Made by a program: the position numbers and the translations under genes. The notes below the pieces were generated by a model. It searched no databases and was not told the origin of the DNA. It saw nothing but the letters and a program-made list of their open reading frames with translations. A DNA stretch of 58,034 bases from Spirochaetaceae bacterium (GTDB lineage Bacteria; Spirochaetota; Spirochaetia; DSM-27196; PWMO01), in the NCBI GenBank assembly GCA_007693945.1, contig RECP01000088.1, forward strand, positions 1 to 58,034. The letters are read 5' to 3'. Every line of letters begins with the position of its first letter. Position 1 is the first letter of the stretch. Of the stretch, positions 1-8,082 are shown in pieces.

Positions 1-92
1 CCCCGTGCACCATATGGCGACGGCTGCCGCTCGCTTGGGGGTAAGGACAACGTCGGCGCGTTCGGCGCCGTACGGCCAAAATGAGAATTGCT
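1..92 (-). repeat. Palindromic repeat copy A (truncated by window start)
   Basis: Read on the - strand, this copy starts with the terminal motif CATTTTGGCCGTACGG (about 71-86). It continues through the same internal sequence as the copies at 4537-4719 and 57922-58034, including the CCATATGGTGCACGG block at the very window edge. It differs from copy B at only a few positions. The flank AGCAATTCT is also shared. The second arm lies outside the window. Confidence 0.8.
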
Positions 93-309
93 CCGTGCGG
101 ACAGGCTTACGTGCGTTCCGCGTCCGAAGCTGCGGAAAACGGTCTCGCGGGTCGAGGAATCCCGGTTTGGCGACATACCGCATTATGGTGTATTGTGTAG
201 TTCGAGTACGCGTAGCAACTGCAGCCGAGACGACAGAGGTCGCCTCGTCCTGCTCCCGTGAGAGGATGGCAGAGCACGCGCCGGCAACCGGATGACGGAG
301 AGCACGACT
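93..309. other. Intergenic stretch before the cupin gene
   Basis: No convincing gene is seen. A weak promoter can be proposed on the + strand: TTGGCG at 167-172, an 18-nt gap, then TATTGT at 191-196. The boxes match consensus poorly, so this is a suggestion only. The ORF that runs through here is just a read-through of the repeat. Confidence 0.3.
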
Positions 310-798
310 ATGGATGAACTGCAGAGAGGACTCGAGGTGGCGGTCCGCGGCCAACAGGCGGACGCGATTGTGCGGCGAGTCAGAAAGCAGCTGCAGCAAT
401 GGGGGCTGACGATGCCCGATGTCGCTCCCCTCGTGCTGGACTTCGGACTGGGGAATTTCGAGCAGATTGGTGAAGTTGAGTTCTGGATTGCCAACGAGGC
501 AGCCGCCGGATACTGCGGCAAATTCCTGTTCGTGTTTGGCGGACAGACCTGCCCGTCTCACATGCACCGGGAAAAACTCGAAACCTTCTTCGTTGTAAAA
601 GGAAGTATGAAAGTAAGCTATCGCGGCGAGGATCGGATCATGAATGCCGGCGACACTCTGCTGATTGAAACCGGAGCCTACCACAGCTTTACCGGCATCG
701 AAGCGACGCTTCTACTCGAGGTTTCTAAACCGAGCATCCTGGCCGACAACTACTTTGCCGATCCCCGCATCCCGATAGGCGGCAATTACCGTGTATGA
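310..798 (+). CDS. Cupin-fold protein, D-lyxose-isomerase-like
   Basis: This small single-domain cupin has about 162 residues. The metal-site motif is SHMHREKLETFFVVKG, matching the H-x-H-x(3-4)-E pattern of cupin motif 1. A second motif, GDTLLIETGAYHSF, supplies the later histidine. The spacing and the KxExFF pattern resemble D-lyxose isomerase and related sugar-isomerase cupins, but the true substrate is not evident. An ATG at 292 is in frame. I prefer the ATG at 310 because GGAG at 297-300 sits 9 nt upstream of it, whereas nothing precedes 292. It ends 87 nt before the carbamate kinase gene and may be co-transcribed. Fold confident, function tentative. Confidence 0.7.
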   Translation: MDELQRGLEVAVRGQQADAIVRRVRKQLQQWGLTMPDVAPLVLDFGLGNFEQIGEVEFWIANEAAAGYCGKFLFVFGGQTCPSHMHREKLETFFVVKGSMKVSYRGEDRIMNAGDTLLIETGAYHSFTGIEATLLLEVSKPSILADNYFADPRIPIGGNYRV

Positions 799-885
799 TC
801 TGCGTTTGCAGACCGTACAGCAGCGCCGGGCTTCAGCCGTCTGGCAGCAACTTCCGCATACCGTTCTTCCCGCTGCAGGTGTATA

Positions 886-1845
886 ATGTCTCCCATGGAC
901 AAGCTCGTAGTTGTGGCGATCGGCGGGAACTCGCTGATCGATGATCCCGCGAACAAGACGGTTGCGGCGCAGTATGCAGCCTGCCGCAAGACGGTCACTC
1001 ATCTGGTACCGCTGCTGCAGCGTGGCCATCGGCTGTTGATTGTTCACGGTAACGGTCCGCAAGTTGGATTCATTCTGCGCCGCGCCGAGCTCGCCCGCCA
1101 CGAACTGCACATGGTACCGCTTGATTCCTGCGTTGCGGACACCCAGGGCGCAATCGGTTACAACCTCCAGATGGCGTTTCAGAACGAACTGCAGCGCAGC
1201 GGGCTTCATCGTAGCGTGGCAACAATCGTGACCCAGGTGGAGGTCGCCAGCGACGATCCCTCATGGCAGAACCCCAGTAAGCCGATAGGGTCCTTTATGA
1301 CAGAGGAAGACGCCCGGCGGCACGCACAGAAGGACGGGTGGATAGTGCATGAAGATGCCGGTCGCGGTTGGCGACGCGTGGTCCCCTCGCCCAAACCGCA
1401 CTCAGTGGTTGAGATTGAAGCCATCCGCACCCTGCTGCAGAACGACGCAGTAATCATCGCCGCCGGAGGTGGGGGAATCCCGGTCTATATCGATCAAACC
1501 GGCGAAATGCGCGGCGCCGAGGCGGTAATCGACAAGGATCACGCCGCCTCACTGCTGGCCGTGAGTCTGCGCGCGGAGCACTTTATCATATCTACGGCGG
1601 TGGACCGCGTGGCAATTCACTACAACACGCCGCGCGAGCAGTGGCTCGATGAACTGTCGATTGCGGATGCCGAGCGCTTCCTCGCCGACGGCCATTTTGC
1701 GCCCGGAAGCATGAAGCCCAAGGTGGAGGCCATGCTGGCGTACATAAAGTCCGCCGGTGGTCAGGGGGTGATCACCGATCCGCAACACCTGAGCGCCGCC
1801 ATCCGGGGAGAAGCGGGCACACGCTTTCAGGCCGCCGCGCAGTAA
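886..1845 (+). CDS. arcC: Carbamate kinase
   Basis: The 319-residue protein spans the whole amino-acid-kinase fold expected of carbamate kinase. It would convert carbamoyl phosphate and ADP to ATP and carbamate in the cytoplasm. Visible motifs are the N-terminal VVAIGGNSL phosphate-binding loop, VHGNGPQVG, the family block KPIGSFMTEE, RRVVPSPKP and AGGGGIPV. A conserved AVIDKDHAASLLA segment lies in the ATP-binding half. Neither arginine deiminase nor ornithine carbamoyltransferase is adjacent, so it is not in a classical arc operon. It may serve purine, agmatine or allantoin degradation elsewhere in the genome. The start at 886 has only a weak upstream AGGTG; an ATG at 895 is the alternative. 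Confidence 0.93.
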   Translation: MSPMDKLVVVAIGGNSLIDDPANKTVAAQYAACRKTVTHLVPLLQRGHRLLIVHGNGPQVGFILRRAELARHELHMVPLDSCVADTQGAIGYNLQMAFQNELQRSGLHRSVATIVTQVEVASDDPSWQNPSKPIGSFMTEEDARRHAQKDGWIVHEDAGRGWRRVVPSPKPHSVVEIEAIRTLLQNDAVIIAAGGGGIPVYIDQTGEMRGAEAVIDKDHAASLLAVSLRAEHFIISTAVDRVAIHYNTPREQWLDELSIADAERFLADGHFAPGSMKPKVEAMLAYIKSAGGQGVITDPQHLSAAIRGEAGTRFQAAAQ

Positions 1846-1894
1846 CCGCGGCGGCGCCGCTGCCCCGATGGACGGCGGCCGCAACACGCCTGAC

Positions 1895-2659
1895 TCAGCC
1901 GAGGGCTTCCGGTTGCGCTATGTCGGGAATCACCGCTACCAGCAGTTCGGTCATCCGTGCCGCGTTCTGTGCAAAGATCTCCAGTACGGCCTGCCACGTA
2001 ACCGGTTCCTCGTCCTGTTTCCAGCAGTCGTAGTCGGTGGACATGGCCACAGCGGCGTAGGGTAGCTCGAGCTCATTGGCAATAATGCACTCTGGCGCGG
2101 TGCTCATGTTTATGACGTCCGCGCCCCAGGCGCGGAACATGTTTGACTCGGCGCGCGTGGAGAAGCGCGGTCCCTCGATGGTAACCACCGTTCCGCGTTT
2201 GTGTACCGGGATACCACGCTCCGTGGCGGCTTCGAAGAGCAGCCGGCGCAGACCGCCGTCAAACGGCTCGGCCATCGGCACGTGGTGCATCCCGTCTTCA
2301 AACGAATCAAACACGGTAACGTCGCGGCGCCGGGTAAAATCAATAAACTGATCGAGAATCACGAAATCGCCGCGGCCGATCTCCCGGCGCAGCGAGCCGA
2401 CTGCCGTAGTCGCCAGCACATGCGTACACCCCTGGTCCTTGAGCGCCTGCAGATTGGCCCGGTTGGGTACCTGCGTCGGGGGAAGGCGGTGGTTACGATC
2501 GTGCCGCGACAGGATCAGCACCTCAACGCCTCCGATGGCGCCCGCCGTCAGCGTCGACGACGGAGGGCCGAAGCGAGTCGTCACCGCAAGCTCCTCGGGT
2601 TCGGCAATGATCTCCGGGTTTTCAAGTCCGGAACCTCCAATGATACCGACTTTGATCAT
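1895..2659 (-). CDS. mtnP: S-methyl-5'-thioadenosine phosphorylase (MtnP/Pnp family)
   Basis: This is a 254-residue nucleoside phosphorylase of the PNP/MTAP family. It cleaves 5'-methylthioadenosine, and possibly 5'-deoxyadenosine, with phosphate to adenine and the 1-phosphosugar. Motifs seen are IGGSGLEN at the N-terminus, SRHDRNHRLPP, NRANLQALKDQG, VVTIEGPRFSTRAES and STDYDCW. The last is typical of MTA phosphorylases rather than plain PNPs. The family MTT(V)PE segment reads MSTAPE here. The start ATG at 2659 follows GGGGAGGAG and overlaps the stop of the upstream aldolase gene as ATGA. It is the last gene of a three-gene operon with mtnA. Confidence 0.92.
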   Translation of the reverse strand: MIKVGIIGGSGLENPEIIAEPEELAVTTRFGPPSSTLTAGAIGGVEVLILSRHDRNHRLPPTQVPNRANLQALKDQGCTHVLATTAVGSLRREIGRGDFVILDQFIDFTRRRDVTVFDSFEDGMHHVPMAEPFDGGLRRLLFEAATERGIPVHKRGTVVTIEGPRFSTRAESNMFRAWGADVINMSTAPECIIANELELPYAAVAMSTDYDCWKQDEEPVTWQAVLEIFAQNAARMTELLVAVIPDIAQPEALG

Positions 2660-3381
2660 GCGCTCCTCCCCTGGTATGCGTGCACGTGTTTGAGAATGAT
2701 CCCGAACGTCTCTTCGAGACTGTGGCCGGCGGCATACACTCCGTCCTGGTGTCCACGCGCCACAATGATCAACGGCACTCCGGCCGGCTGCTCGAGCCCG
2801 GCCGGTTGCCTCGCACCGGCCGGCGCCTGGCCTCCGCGGTAGCGGCCCTCGTCGCCGGTGATGCGCCCGGTAGCAAGCTCTGCCAACCGGGTATAGAGCT
2901 GCCGGCTGCCGTAGGCGATATGCTCTTCGGTTGACAGTGCTCCCTCGCGGATCAACGCCCGCCACAACGGGCGCGAATGAACATGGATTACCGCCGCGAT
3001 CTCAGGGCGCTCGTAGAGTGCCGCGTGACTGAGCGATTCGCTGGACGGCAGGCACGCCCCGCGGCAGTCCACCGCATTGCGGCCAAAATCCCAACGGTCG
3101 ACGATCACGTAGTCGCCTCCGTCAAGCGCAGGCTTGTGTCCGGTCTGTGTGCCGGAAATCACAAATCCGCCGCCGTCGCGGCGCGCGCTGATGTTGCCGA
3201 AACCGACGTCCATCTGCTTACTATGCCCGATCAATCCCAGCTGCCACAGACGGGCGCGGTATACCTCGATACACTCGTACTCCGTTTGGTCCAGCGGTCC
3301 GGTGTTCCGATAATCCCCAACGGTAAACTTGATGACGCCCTCGGGGCCGGCCGCTCGTGCGGCAGGGTTTTGATCACCCAT
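2656..3381 (-). CDS. Class II aldolase/adducin-fold protein (probable 5-methylthioribulose-1-P aldolase, Ald2/MtnB-like)
   Basis: This 241-residue zinc enzyme belongs to the class II aldolase/adducin fold. Likely metal ligands are the HVHS histidines (about H133 and H135) and a later histidine in ARGHQDG. PSSESLSH (about E115) holds the catalytic glutamate. The fold covers both MtnB dehydratases and fuculose-phosphate-type aldolases. Because mtnC and mtnD are absent here, an aldolase splitting 5-methylthioribulose-1-phosphate into DHAP and an aldehyde (DHAP shunt) is favoured. This is inference from context. The start at 3381 overlaps the mtnA stop by 8 nt, and its own stop overlaps the mtnP start by 4 nt. 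A longer reading frame upstream has no reason to be translated. Confidence 0.85.
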   Translation of the reverse strand: MGDQNPAARAAGPEGVIKFTVGDYRNTGPLDQTEYECIEVYRARLWQLGLIGHSKQMDVGFGNISARRDGGGFVISGTQTGHKPALDGGDYVIVDRWDFGRNAVDCRGACLPSSESLSHAALYERPEIAAVIHVHSRPLWRALIREGALSTEEHIAYGSRQLYTRLAELATGRITGDEGRYRGGQAPAGARQPAGLEQPAGVPLIIVARGHQDGVYAAGHSLEETFGIILKHVHAYQGRSA

Positions 3382-4480
3382 GGCGCGATCCGGCCAGACC
3401 CGGCGCCAGAGTATCGGGGCCGAAGACCCCGTGCTCGGTGATGTACCCGGTGACAAACCGCGCGGGCGTTACGTCAAACGCGTAGTTGGCCGCTGTGGTT
3501 CCGTCGGCAAAGAGTTGCACCGTACGTTCGTGACCGTCGCCGTAGCCGCGCACGGTGAGGACCTCACGCGAGTCGCGCTCTTCGATCGGAATCAGCCCGA
3601 CGCCTACCGGCGTATCAGGATCGAAACTCGGCGAGGGCAGAGCCACATAGAACGGCACACGGGTGTCATGCGCAGCCAGTGCCTTGAGGTAAGTGCCGAT
3701 CTTGTTGGCCACGTCGCCGTTGCGTGCGGTACGATCGGTACCGACTATGACGACGTCGACCATGCCGTGCTGCATAAGGTGGCCACCGGCGTTGTCGCAG
3801 ATCACGGTGTTGTCAACGCCGTTCTGCCCCAGCTCCCACGACGTCAACGCTCCCTGGTTTCGCGGACGGGTCTCATCGACCCAGACGTGCAGCGGAATCC
3901 CTCGTCCGGCCGCTTCGTAGATCACCGAGGTCACGGTTCCAAGATCCACCGTCGCCAACCAGCCGGCGTTGCAATGCGTCAGAACGTTGATCGGCCGGCC
4001 CCCGAGCCCGGCGGACATCTCGGCCAGCAAATCGGCGCCGTGTCTGCCGAGCCGGGCGCAGATAGCCACGTCCTCTTCGGCAACGGCGTCGGCGGTACGG
4101 CGCGCGGCGCCAACCTTGTCTTTGACCGAAGCGCAGGCCGCCAGTGCCGTACGCTGGCGTTCGAGCGCCCAGCGCAGGTTGACTGCGGTGGGCCTGGAAG
4201 CGTTCAGTTCCGCGATCGCGCGCTGCAGCCCCTTCTCGAACGCAGCCGAGCCAAGATCCGCCAGCTCAAGACAGACAAGATAGACACCGTAGGCTGCGGC
4301 CGCCCCGATGAGCGGGGCGCCGCGCAGATGCATATCGCGAATAGCCGTAACCATCTGGCGGCAGCTGCGGATCGTCTCTACTTCTACGGTAAAAGGCAAC
4401 CTGCGCTGATCTATGATCAGCACCGACCGTGCATCGTCGGCAAGCCAGATCGAGCGAAAACGCTTTCCGTCTATCAGCAT
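3374..4480 (-). CDS. mtnA: S-methyl-5-thioribose-1-phosphate isomerase
   Basis: The 368-residue protein belongs to the eIF2B-like MtnA family and converts 5-methylthioribose-1-phosphate to the ribulose isomer. Family signatures are RGAPLIGAAAAYG near the N-terminus, THCNAGWLAT with the catalytic cysteine, WVDETRPRNQGA, and VIVGTDRTARNGDVANKIGTY carrying the catalytic aspartate. Full family length is present. GGAGAG lies just before the ATG. A good - strand promoter is seen at 4504-4532. It is the first gene of the mtnA-aldolase-mtnP operon, with overlaps of 8 and 4 nt that suggest translational coupling. Confidence 0.95.
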   Translation of the reverse strand: MLIDGKRFRSIWLADDARSVLIIDQRRLPFTVEVETIRSCRQMVTAIRDMHLRGAPLIGAAAAYGVYLVCLELADLGSAAFEKGLQRAIAELNASRPTAVNLRWALERQRTALAACASVKDKVGAARRTADAVAEEDVAICARLGRHGADLLAEMSAGLGGRPINVLTHCNAGWLATVDLGTVTSVIYEAAGRGIPLHVWVDETRPRNQGALTSWELGQNGVDNTVICDNAGGHLMQHGMVDVVIVGTDRTARNGDVANKIGTYLKALAAHDTRVPFYVALPSPSFDPDTPVGVGLIPIEERDSREVLTVRGYGDGHERTVQLFADGTTAANYAFDVTPARFVTGYITEHGVFGPDTLAPGLAGSRHG

Positions 4481-4503
4481 ATGTGATCTCTCCGGTTTTT
4501 CCG

Positions 4504-4532
4504 ATTGTAGCAGTCCGGGCGGCGCGTGTCAT
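4504..4532 (-). promoter_or_regulatory. Promoter of the mtnA operon
   Basis: On the - strand, ATGACA (4527-4532) is followed after 17 nt by TACAAT (4504-4509), which is preceded by TGC as an extended -10. Transcription would start near 4497, leaving a short leader with GGAGAG before the mtnA ATG at 4480. The -35 box abuts the palindromic repeat that begins at 4537. Confidence 0.65.
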
Positions 4533-4536
4533 GGCA

Positions 4537-4719
4537 CCGCTGCCGGTAGCCAGCAATTTTTTGGCCGTACGGCGCCGCACGCGCCGAGGTTGTCCTTACC
4601 CCCAGGCGAGCGGCAGCCGTCGCCATATGGTGCACGGAGGTGCTCTCGAGGCAGGCGCGCAGGAGCTCCATGCCAACCGACCCCGTACGGCCAAAATGAG
4701 CATTGCTGGCCGGTAGCGG
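4537..4719. repeat. Palindromic repeat copy B (complete, MITE/REP-like)
   Basis: This 183-bp element has long imperfect terminal inverted repeats. The left end runs from CCGCTGCCGG through CCAGCAAT to TTTTTTGGCCGTACGG (4537-4572). The right end is the complement, CCGTACGGCCAAAATGAG then CATTGCTGGCCGGTAGCGG (4683-4719). The interior holds GCCATATGGTGC and GAGCTCCATGCCAACCGACC blocks shared with other copies. No transposase is present. It lies between the divergent mtnA and transaldolase genes and would fold into a long cruciform or hairpin. Confidence 0.85.
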
Positions 4720-4807
4720 ACTGCCCTTGACTCAAAACCGATACTCCCGGAAACTACCGAGAACTCGGCTTCCGGCGGCACGGCACCCGGGAGCAAGGAG
4801 GCGCGCA

Positions 4808-5452
4808 GTGAAGCTTTTTCTTGATACCGCGGATGTCTCGCAGATCAGGGAGGTCCTCGAGTGGGGCATCATAGACGGTGTGACCACAAATCCGTCCCAC
4901 GTCGCCAGGGCCGGCCGCAACCCGCACGAGCTGTTCCCCGAGATCTGCCGATTAGTTCCCGGTCCGGTAAGCCTGGAAGCCATGGGACTCGATGCCGATT
5001 CGATCGTTGCCGAGGGACGAACGCTGGCCAGGATAGCCGACAACGTGGTGGTCAAGGTCCCGGTGATGAAAGAGGGGCTGATCGCAGTCAAACGATTGGC
5101 GGCAGAGGGTATCAGGACCAACGTCACCACCACCTTCTCGGCTGTGCAGGCCCTGCTGGCCGCAAAGGCCGGCGCGGCCTATATCAGCCCGTTTGTCGGT
5201 CGGCTCGACCAGGCCGGCCAGAGCGGTACGGAGCTGGTATCCGAGATCCGTACGATCTACCGCAATTACGGCTATCAGACCGAAATCATCGTAGCCGCCA
5301 TTCGACATCCGATGCACGTGCTCAGCGCCGGTCTGATCGGCGCCGATATCTGCACCATGGCCTACGATGTGCTGGCGATGCTCTACGATCATCCGCTGAC
5401 CGACCAGGTGATGCAGACGTTTCTTGAAGACTGGCAAAAGGTACCGAAATGA
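4808..5452 (+). CDS. Transaldolase / fructose-6-phosphate aldolase family protein
   Basis: This is a 214-residue short-type transaldolase of the TalC/FSA subfamily. It catalyses Schiff-base transfer or cleavage of a dihydroxyacetone unit in the cytoplasm. FLDTADVSQI and GVTTNPS mark the N-terminus. The Schiff-base lysine is K83 in VVVKVPVMKEGL, followed by TNVTTTFS and AYISPFVGRLD. The size fits the 210-220-residue subfamily. The GTG start at 4808 is fixed by AAGGAGG about 7 nt upstream; the frame further upstream is only read-through of the repeat. Its stop overlaps the next ATG as ATGA, so it is coupled to the aldehyde dehydrogenase. Whether it acts as transaldolase or F6P aldolase cannot be decided from motifs alone. 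Confidence 0.9.
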   Translation: MKLFLDTADVSQIREVLEWGIIDGVTTNPSHVARAGRNPHELFPEICRLVPGPVSLEAMGLDADSIVAEGRTLARIADNVVVKVPVMKEGLIAVKRLAAEGIRTNVTTTFSAVQALLAAKAGAAYISPFVGRLDQAGQSGTELVSEIRTIYRNYGYQTEIIVAAIRHPMHVLSAGLIGADICTMAYDVLAMLYDHPLTDQVMQTFLEDWQKVPK

Positions 5453-6882
5453 TCAAACACTACAGACTTCTGATCGACGGGCAGTGGCATGACAGCCCGC
5501 AGCGGCTGACCATCACCGACCCGGGATCCGGCCGGCCGTTTGCCACTGTCGCCGCAGCCGACCGCAACACTGCTCGCCGGGCGATAGAGTCTGCGTACGC
5601 TGCACTACCGGACTGGCGCGCGCGCACCGGTATGCAACGCGGCGACTACCTGTTCAGCGTTGCCGAAGCGCTGACGCGACGAAGCGAAGAGATTGCCCGC
5701 GATATCACGCGCGAGAACGGCAAACCGTTGGCGCAGAGCAAGGGCGAGATGTCGATGACCATCGACCACCTGCGCTGGTTTGCTGAGGAGGCACGGCGCA
5801 GTTACGGACGCATCGTACCGCACCAGGTCGCCGGCAAACGCCATCTCATCCTTCGCCAACCGGTCGGCGTGGTGGCGGCCATTTCACCCTGGAACTTCCC
5901 GCTGGTGCTGGCGGCGCGTAAGGTTGCGCCGGCGCTGGCGGCCGGCTGTACCGCGATTCTCAAACCTTCCAGCCAGACGCCGATCTGCGCCGTCAAGTTT
6001 GCCGAGTGCGTAGTAGAGGCCGGCATCCCGCCGGGCGTCTTCCAGCTGATCGCCGGCAAGGCGCAGCCGATTGCCGATGAGTTTGCCGAAAACCCGCTGT
6101 GCGCCAAGATCTCGTTTACCGGCTCCACCGAGGTCGGCAAGAGGCTTATCGAGGCGTCCGCGCGGACCGTGACCAGGCTGTCGCTGGAGCTCGGAGGCCA
6201 CGCACCGGTGCTTATCTTTGCCGATGCAGACCTCGATCAGGCCGTCGAGGGTGCATTGATCGCCAAGTTTCGCAACACCGGCCAGTCCTGCATCGCGGCC
6301 AACCGAATTCTGGTCGAGCGCTCGATCTACGAGGCATTTCTGGAACGGTTCGCCGGCCGCGTGCGGCAGCTGAAAGTCGGCTACGGACTGGACGAGGGCG
6401 TGGAGATCGGGGCAATTGTCAACCGTCAGTCCCTCGACGCGGCTGTAGCGCAGATCGACGATGCGGTCTCCTGCGGCGGCAGGCTGTTGTGCGGCGGCAG
6501 GCCGGTAGACGGTGGCAACGGCTTTTTTCTGGCGCCGACCGTCATCGCCGACGTGCCCGACAACGCGATCTGTATGCGCGAAGAGATCTTTGCCCCAATC
6601 GCGCCGGTCGCCGCCTTTGACACCGAGCAGCAGGCCGTTGCCGCCGCCAACGATACACGCTATGGATTGGCGGCCTACGCCTTTACCGGCAGCTTCAGCC
6701 GCGCTTTTCGGCTCATGGAGGCGCTTGAAGCGGGAACCGTCTGTATCAATGACGCGGTTCCAGCCACCAGCAACTGCCCGTTCGGCGGTTTGAAGGAGAG
6801 CGGCGTCGGTCGCGAGTTGGGGATCGAAGGGCTCGATGCATTTCTGGAAACCAAACACGTATCGATTGCGGGCATAGACTGA
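5449..6882 (+). CDS. NAD(P)-dependent aldehyde dehydrogenase (succinate-semialdehyde dehydrogenase-like)
   Basis: The 477-residue protein is a full-length ALDH-superfamily member that oxidises an aldehyde to its acid. Visible motifs are SPWNFPLVLAARKVAPALAAG, FTGSTEVGKRL in the cofactor fold, LELGGHAP with the general-base glutamate, GQSCIAAN with the catalytic C281, and PFGGLKESGVGRELG near the C-terminus. The overall pattern resembles GabD-type enzymes. The ATG overlaps the transaldolase stop by 4 nt. Given the divergent methylthioadenosine genes, an aldehyde from that pathway or from the aldolase-like partner is a possible substrate. This is speculation. Confidence 0.92.
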   Translation: MIKHYRLLIDGQWHDSPQRLTITDPGSGRPFATVAAADRNTARRAIESAYAALPDWRARTGMQRGDYLFSVAEALTRRSEEIARDITRENGKPLAQSKGEMSMTIDHLRWFAEEARRSYGRIVPHQVAGKRHLILRQPVGVVAAISPWNFPLVLAARKVAPALAAGCTAILKPSSQTPICAVKFAECVVEAGIPPGVFQLIAGKAQPIADEFAENPLCAKISFTGSTEVGKRLIEASARTVTRLSLELGGHAPVLIFADADLDQAVEGALIAKFRNTGQSCIAANRILVERSIYEAFLERFAGRVRQLKVGYGLDEGVEIGAIVNRQSLDAAVAQIDDAVSCGGRLLCGGRPVDGGNGFFLAPTVIADVPDNAICMREEIFAPIAPVAAFDTEQQAVAAANDTRYGLAAYAFTGSFSRAFRLMEALEAGTVCINDAVPATSNCPFGGLKESGVGRELGIEGLDAFLETKHVSIAGID

Positions 6883-6995
6883 TCGGACCGGACGCAGATC
6901 ATCAGGAGTCTGCTCTCGCCGAGCCGTACCGGGTGCCGGATGGAACAACTCCAGCTTGCGCGGCTCTGTCGTCCCGACATCGGTTCATGATGCAC

Positions 6996-7025
6996 TTTAC
7001 GCCGACCGGCCGGGCCGCGTACAAT
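6996..7025 (+). promoter_or_regulatory. Putative promoter for the ketopantoate-reductase-like gene
   Basis: TTTACG (6996-7001) is followed after 18 nt by TACAAT (7020-7025). The start codon lies 38 nt further on, with AAGGAG in between. The -35 box is weak. Confidence 0.4.
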
Positions 7026-7062
7026 CAAGCTGTAGTCTTGAGATACAAGGAGTGCCACAGCT

Positions 7063-8043
7063 ATGCAGGTTACGGTGTTTGGCGCCGGAGGCGTCGGCGG
7101 CTACATGGCCGCGAAACTGGGCAGTCTGTCTGGTCACGACAGCACACTGGTGACCGAAGTCTCAGTGGTAGCGCGCGGCGACCACCTGGAAGCGATCCGA
7201 AGCACGGGCCTTTGCTACGTAGCGCCAAACGGGTCGGAGACAATTGTGAAGCTCAGCGCGGCCTCGGATGATCCCGCAGACCTGCCGCAACCCGACATGG
7301 TACTGTTCTGCGTCAAAGGCTACGATCTGGAGGCCGCCGGCGGCGCACTGGCATCACAGCTCGAACGTGGTACACCCGTATTGCCCTTGCTCAACGGCGC
7401 CGACATCGATGAGCGCTTGCGCTCCCTCCTGCCGGGGTGCGTGGTATTCCCCGGATGCATCTACATCAGCGCCTTCATCGAAGAACCCGGCCGGGTGCGG
7501 CACGCCGGAGGCCCCGGCTCGATTGTCTTCGGAACCAGCCCCGATGACCCCTCGTACTATCCGGAGCAGTTCCTCGGCGCCTGCCGCCTTGCCGGTATCC
7601 CTCTCGAATGGCAGAAAGATCCGGCACCCGCTATCTGGAGCAAGTTTCTGTTCATAGCGCCCTTCTCGCTGATAACGGCTGTCAGTGGCCAGACACTCGG
7701 CGGTGTTCTGACAGACCAACGGTTGCGCACCGATGCTGAGCAGATCGTCGCTGAAACGGCCGCCGTGGCGCTCCGGAAAGGGGTAGCGCTGCCGGACGAC
7801 ATCGTGGAATCGACAATGCAGAAGGCAGCCGGGTTCCCGCCGGATACCCGGACATCGTTTCAGCGTGACATCGCCGCGCGCAGACCGCGCGACGAACGTG
7901 ATATCTTTGCCGGCACCATTCTGCGCCTTGGAGAGAACCTGGGGGTCAAAACGCCGGTTACGCAGCGCTACGCCCGGCAGCTTCCTGACATCGAGTCAAG
8001 GCCGTCCGAAGATAACGATTCCGGCACCACTCAGAACGGCTAA
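7063..8043 (+). CDS. 2-dehydropantoate 2-reductase family protein
   Basis: The 326-residue protein has the two-domain ketopantoate reductase layout. An N-terminal Rossmann fold opens with TVFGAGGVGGYMAAKLG and contains VLFCVKGYDLEAA. The C-terminal helical domain carries WSKFLFIAPFSLITAV, the conserved Trp-Ser-Lys region, and later RTSFQRDIAARRP. It would reduce ketopantoate to pantoate with NADPH for coenzyme A synthesis, although PanE-fold paralogues with other substrates are common. AAGGAG precedes the ATG. It stands alone, with its own probable promoter, and ends facing mgtE. The type III pantothenate kinase at 17740 is the only other CoA gene nearby. Confidence 0.85.
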   Translation: MQVTVFGAGGVGGYMAAKLGSLSGHDSTLVTEVSVVARGDHLEAIRSTGLCYVAPNGSETIVKLSAASDDPADLPQPDMVLFCVKGYDLEAAGGALASQLERGTPVLPLLNGADIDERLRSLLPGCVVFPGCIYISAFIEEPGRVRHAGGPGSIVFGTSPDDPSYYPEQFLGACRLAGIPLEWQKDPAPAIWSKFLFIAPFSLITAVSGQTLGGVLTDQRLRTDAEQIVAETAAVALRKGVALPDDIVESTMQKAAGFPPDTRTSFQRDIAARRPRDERDIFAGTILRLGENLGVKTPVTQRYARQLPDIESRPSEDNDSGTTQNG

Positions 8044-8082
8044 TCCAGTGTTGCGCTCACCTCCGCCGCTACCGCCGCGGCC

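Noticed and set aside
3380..4486. A 368-codon open frame on the + strand
   Set aside because: It is antisense to mtnA and has no motif or ribosome site.
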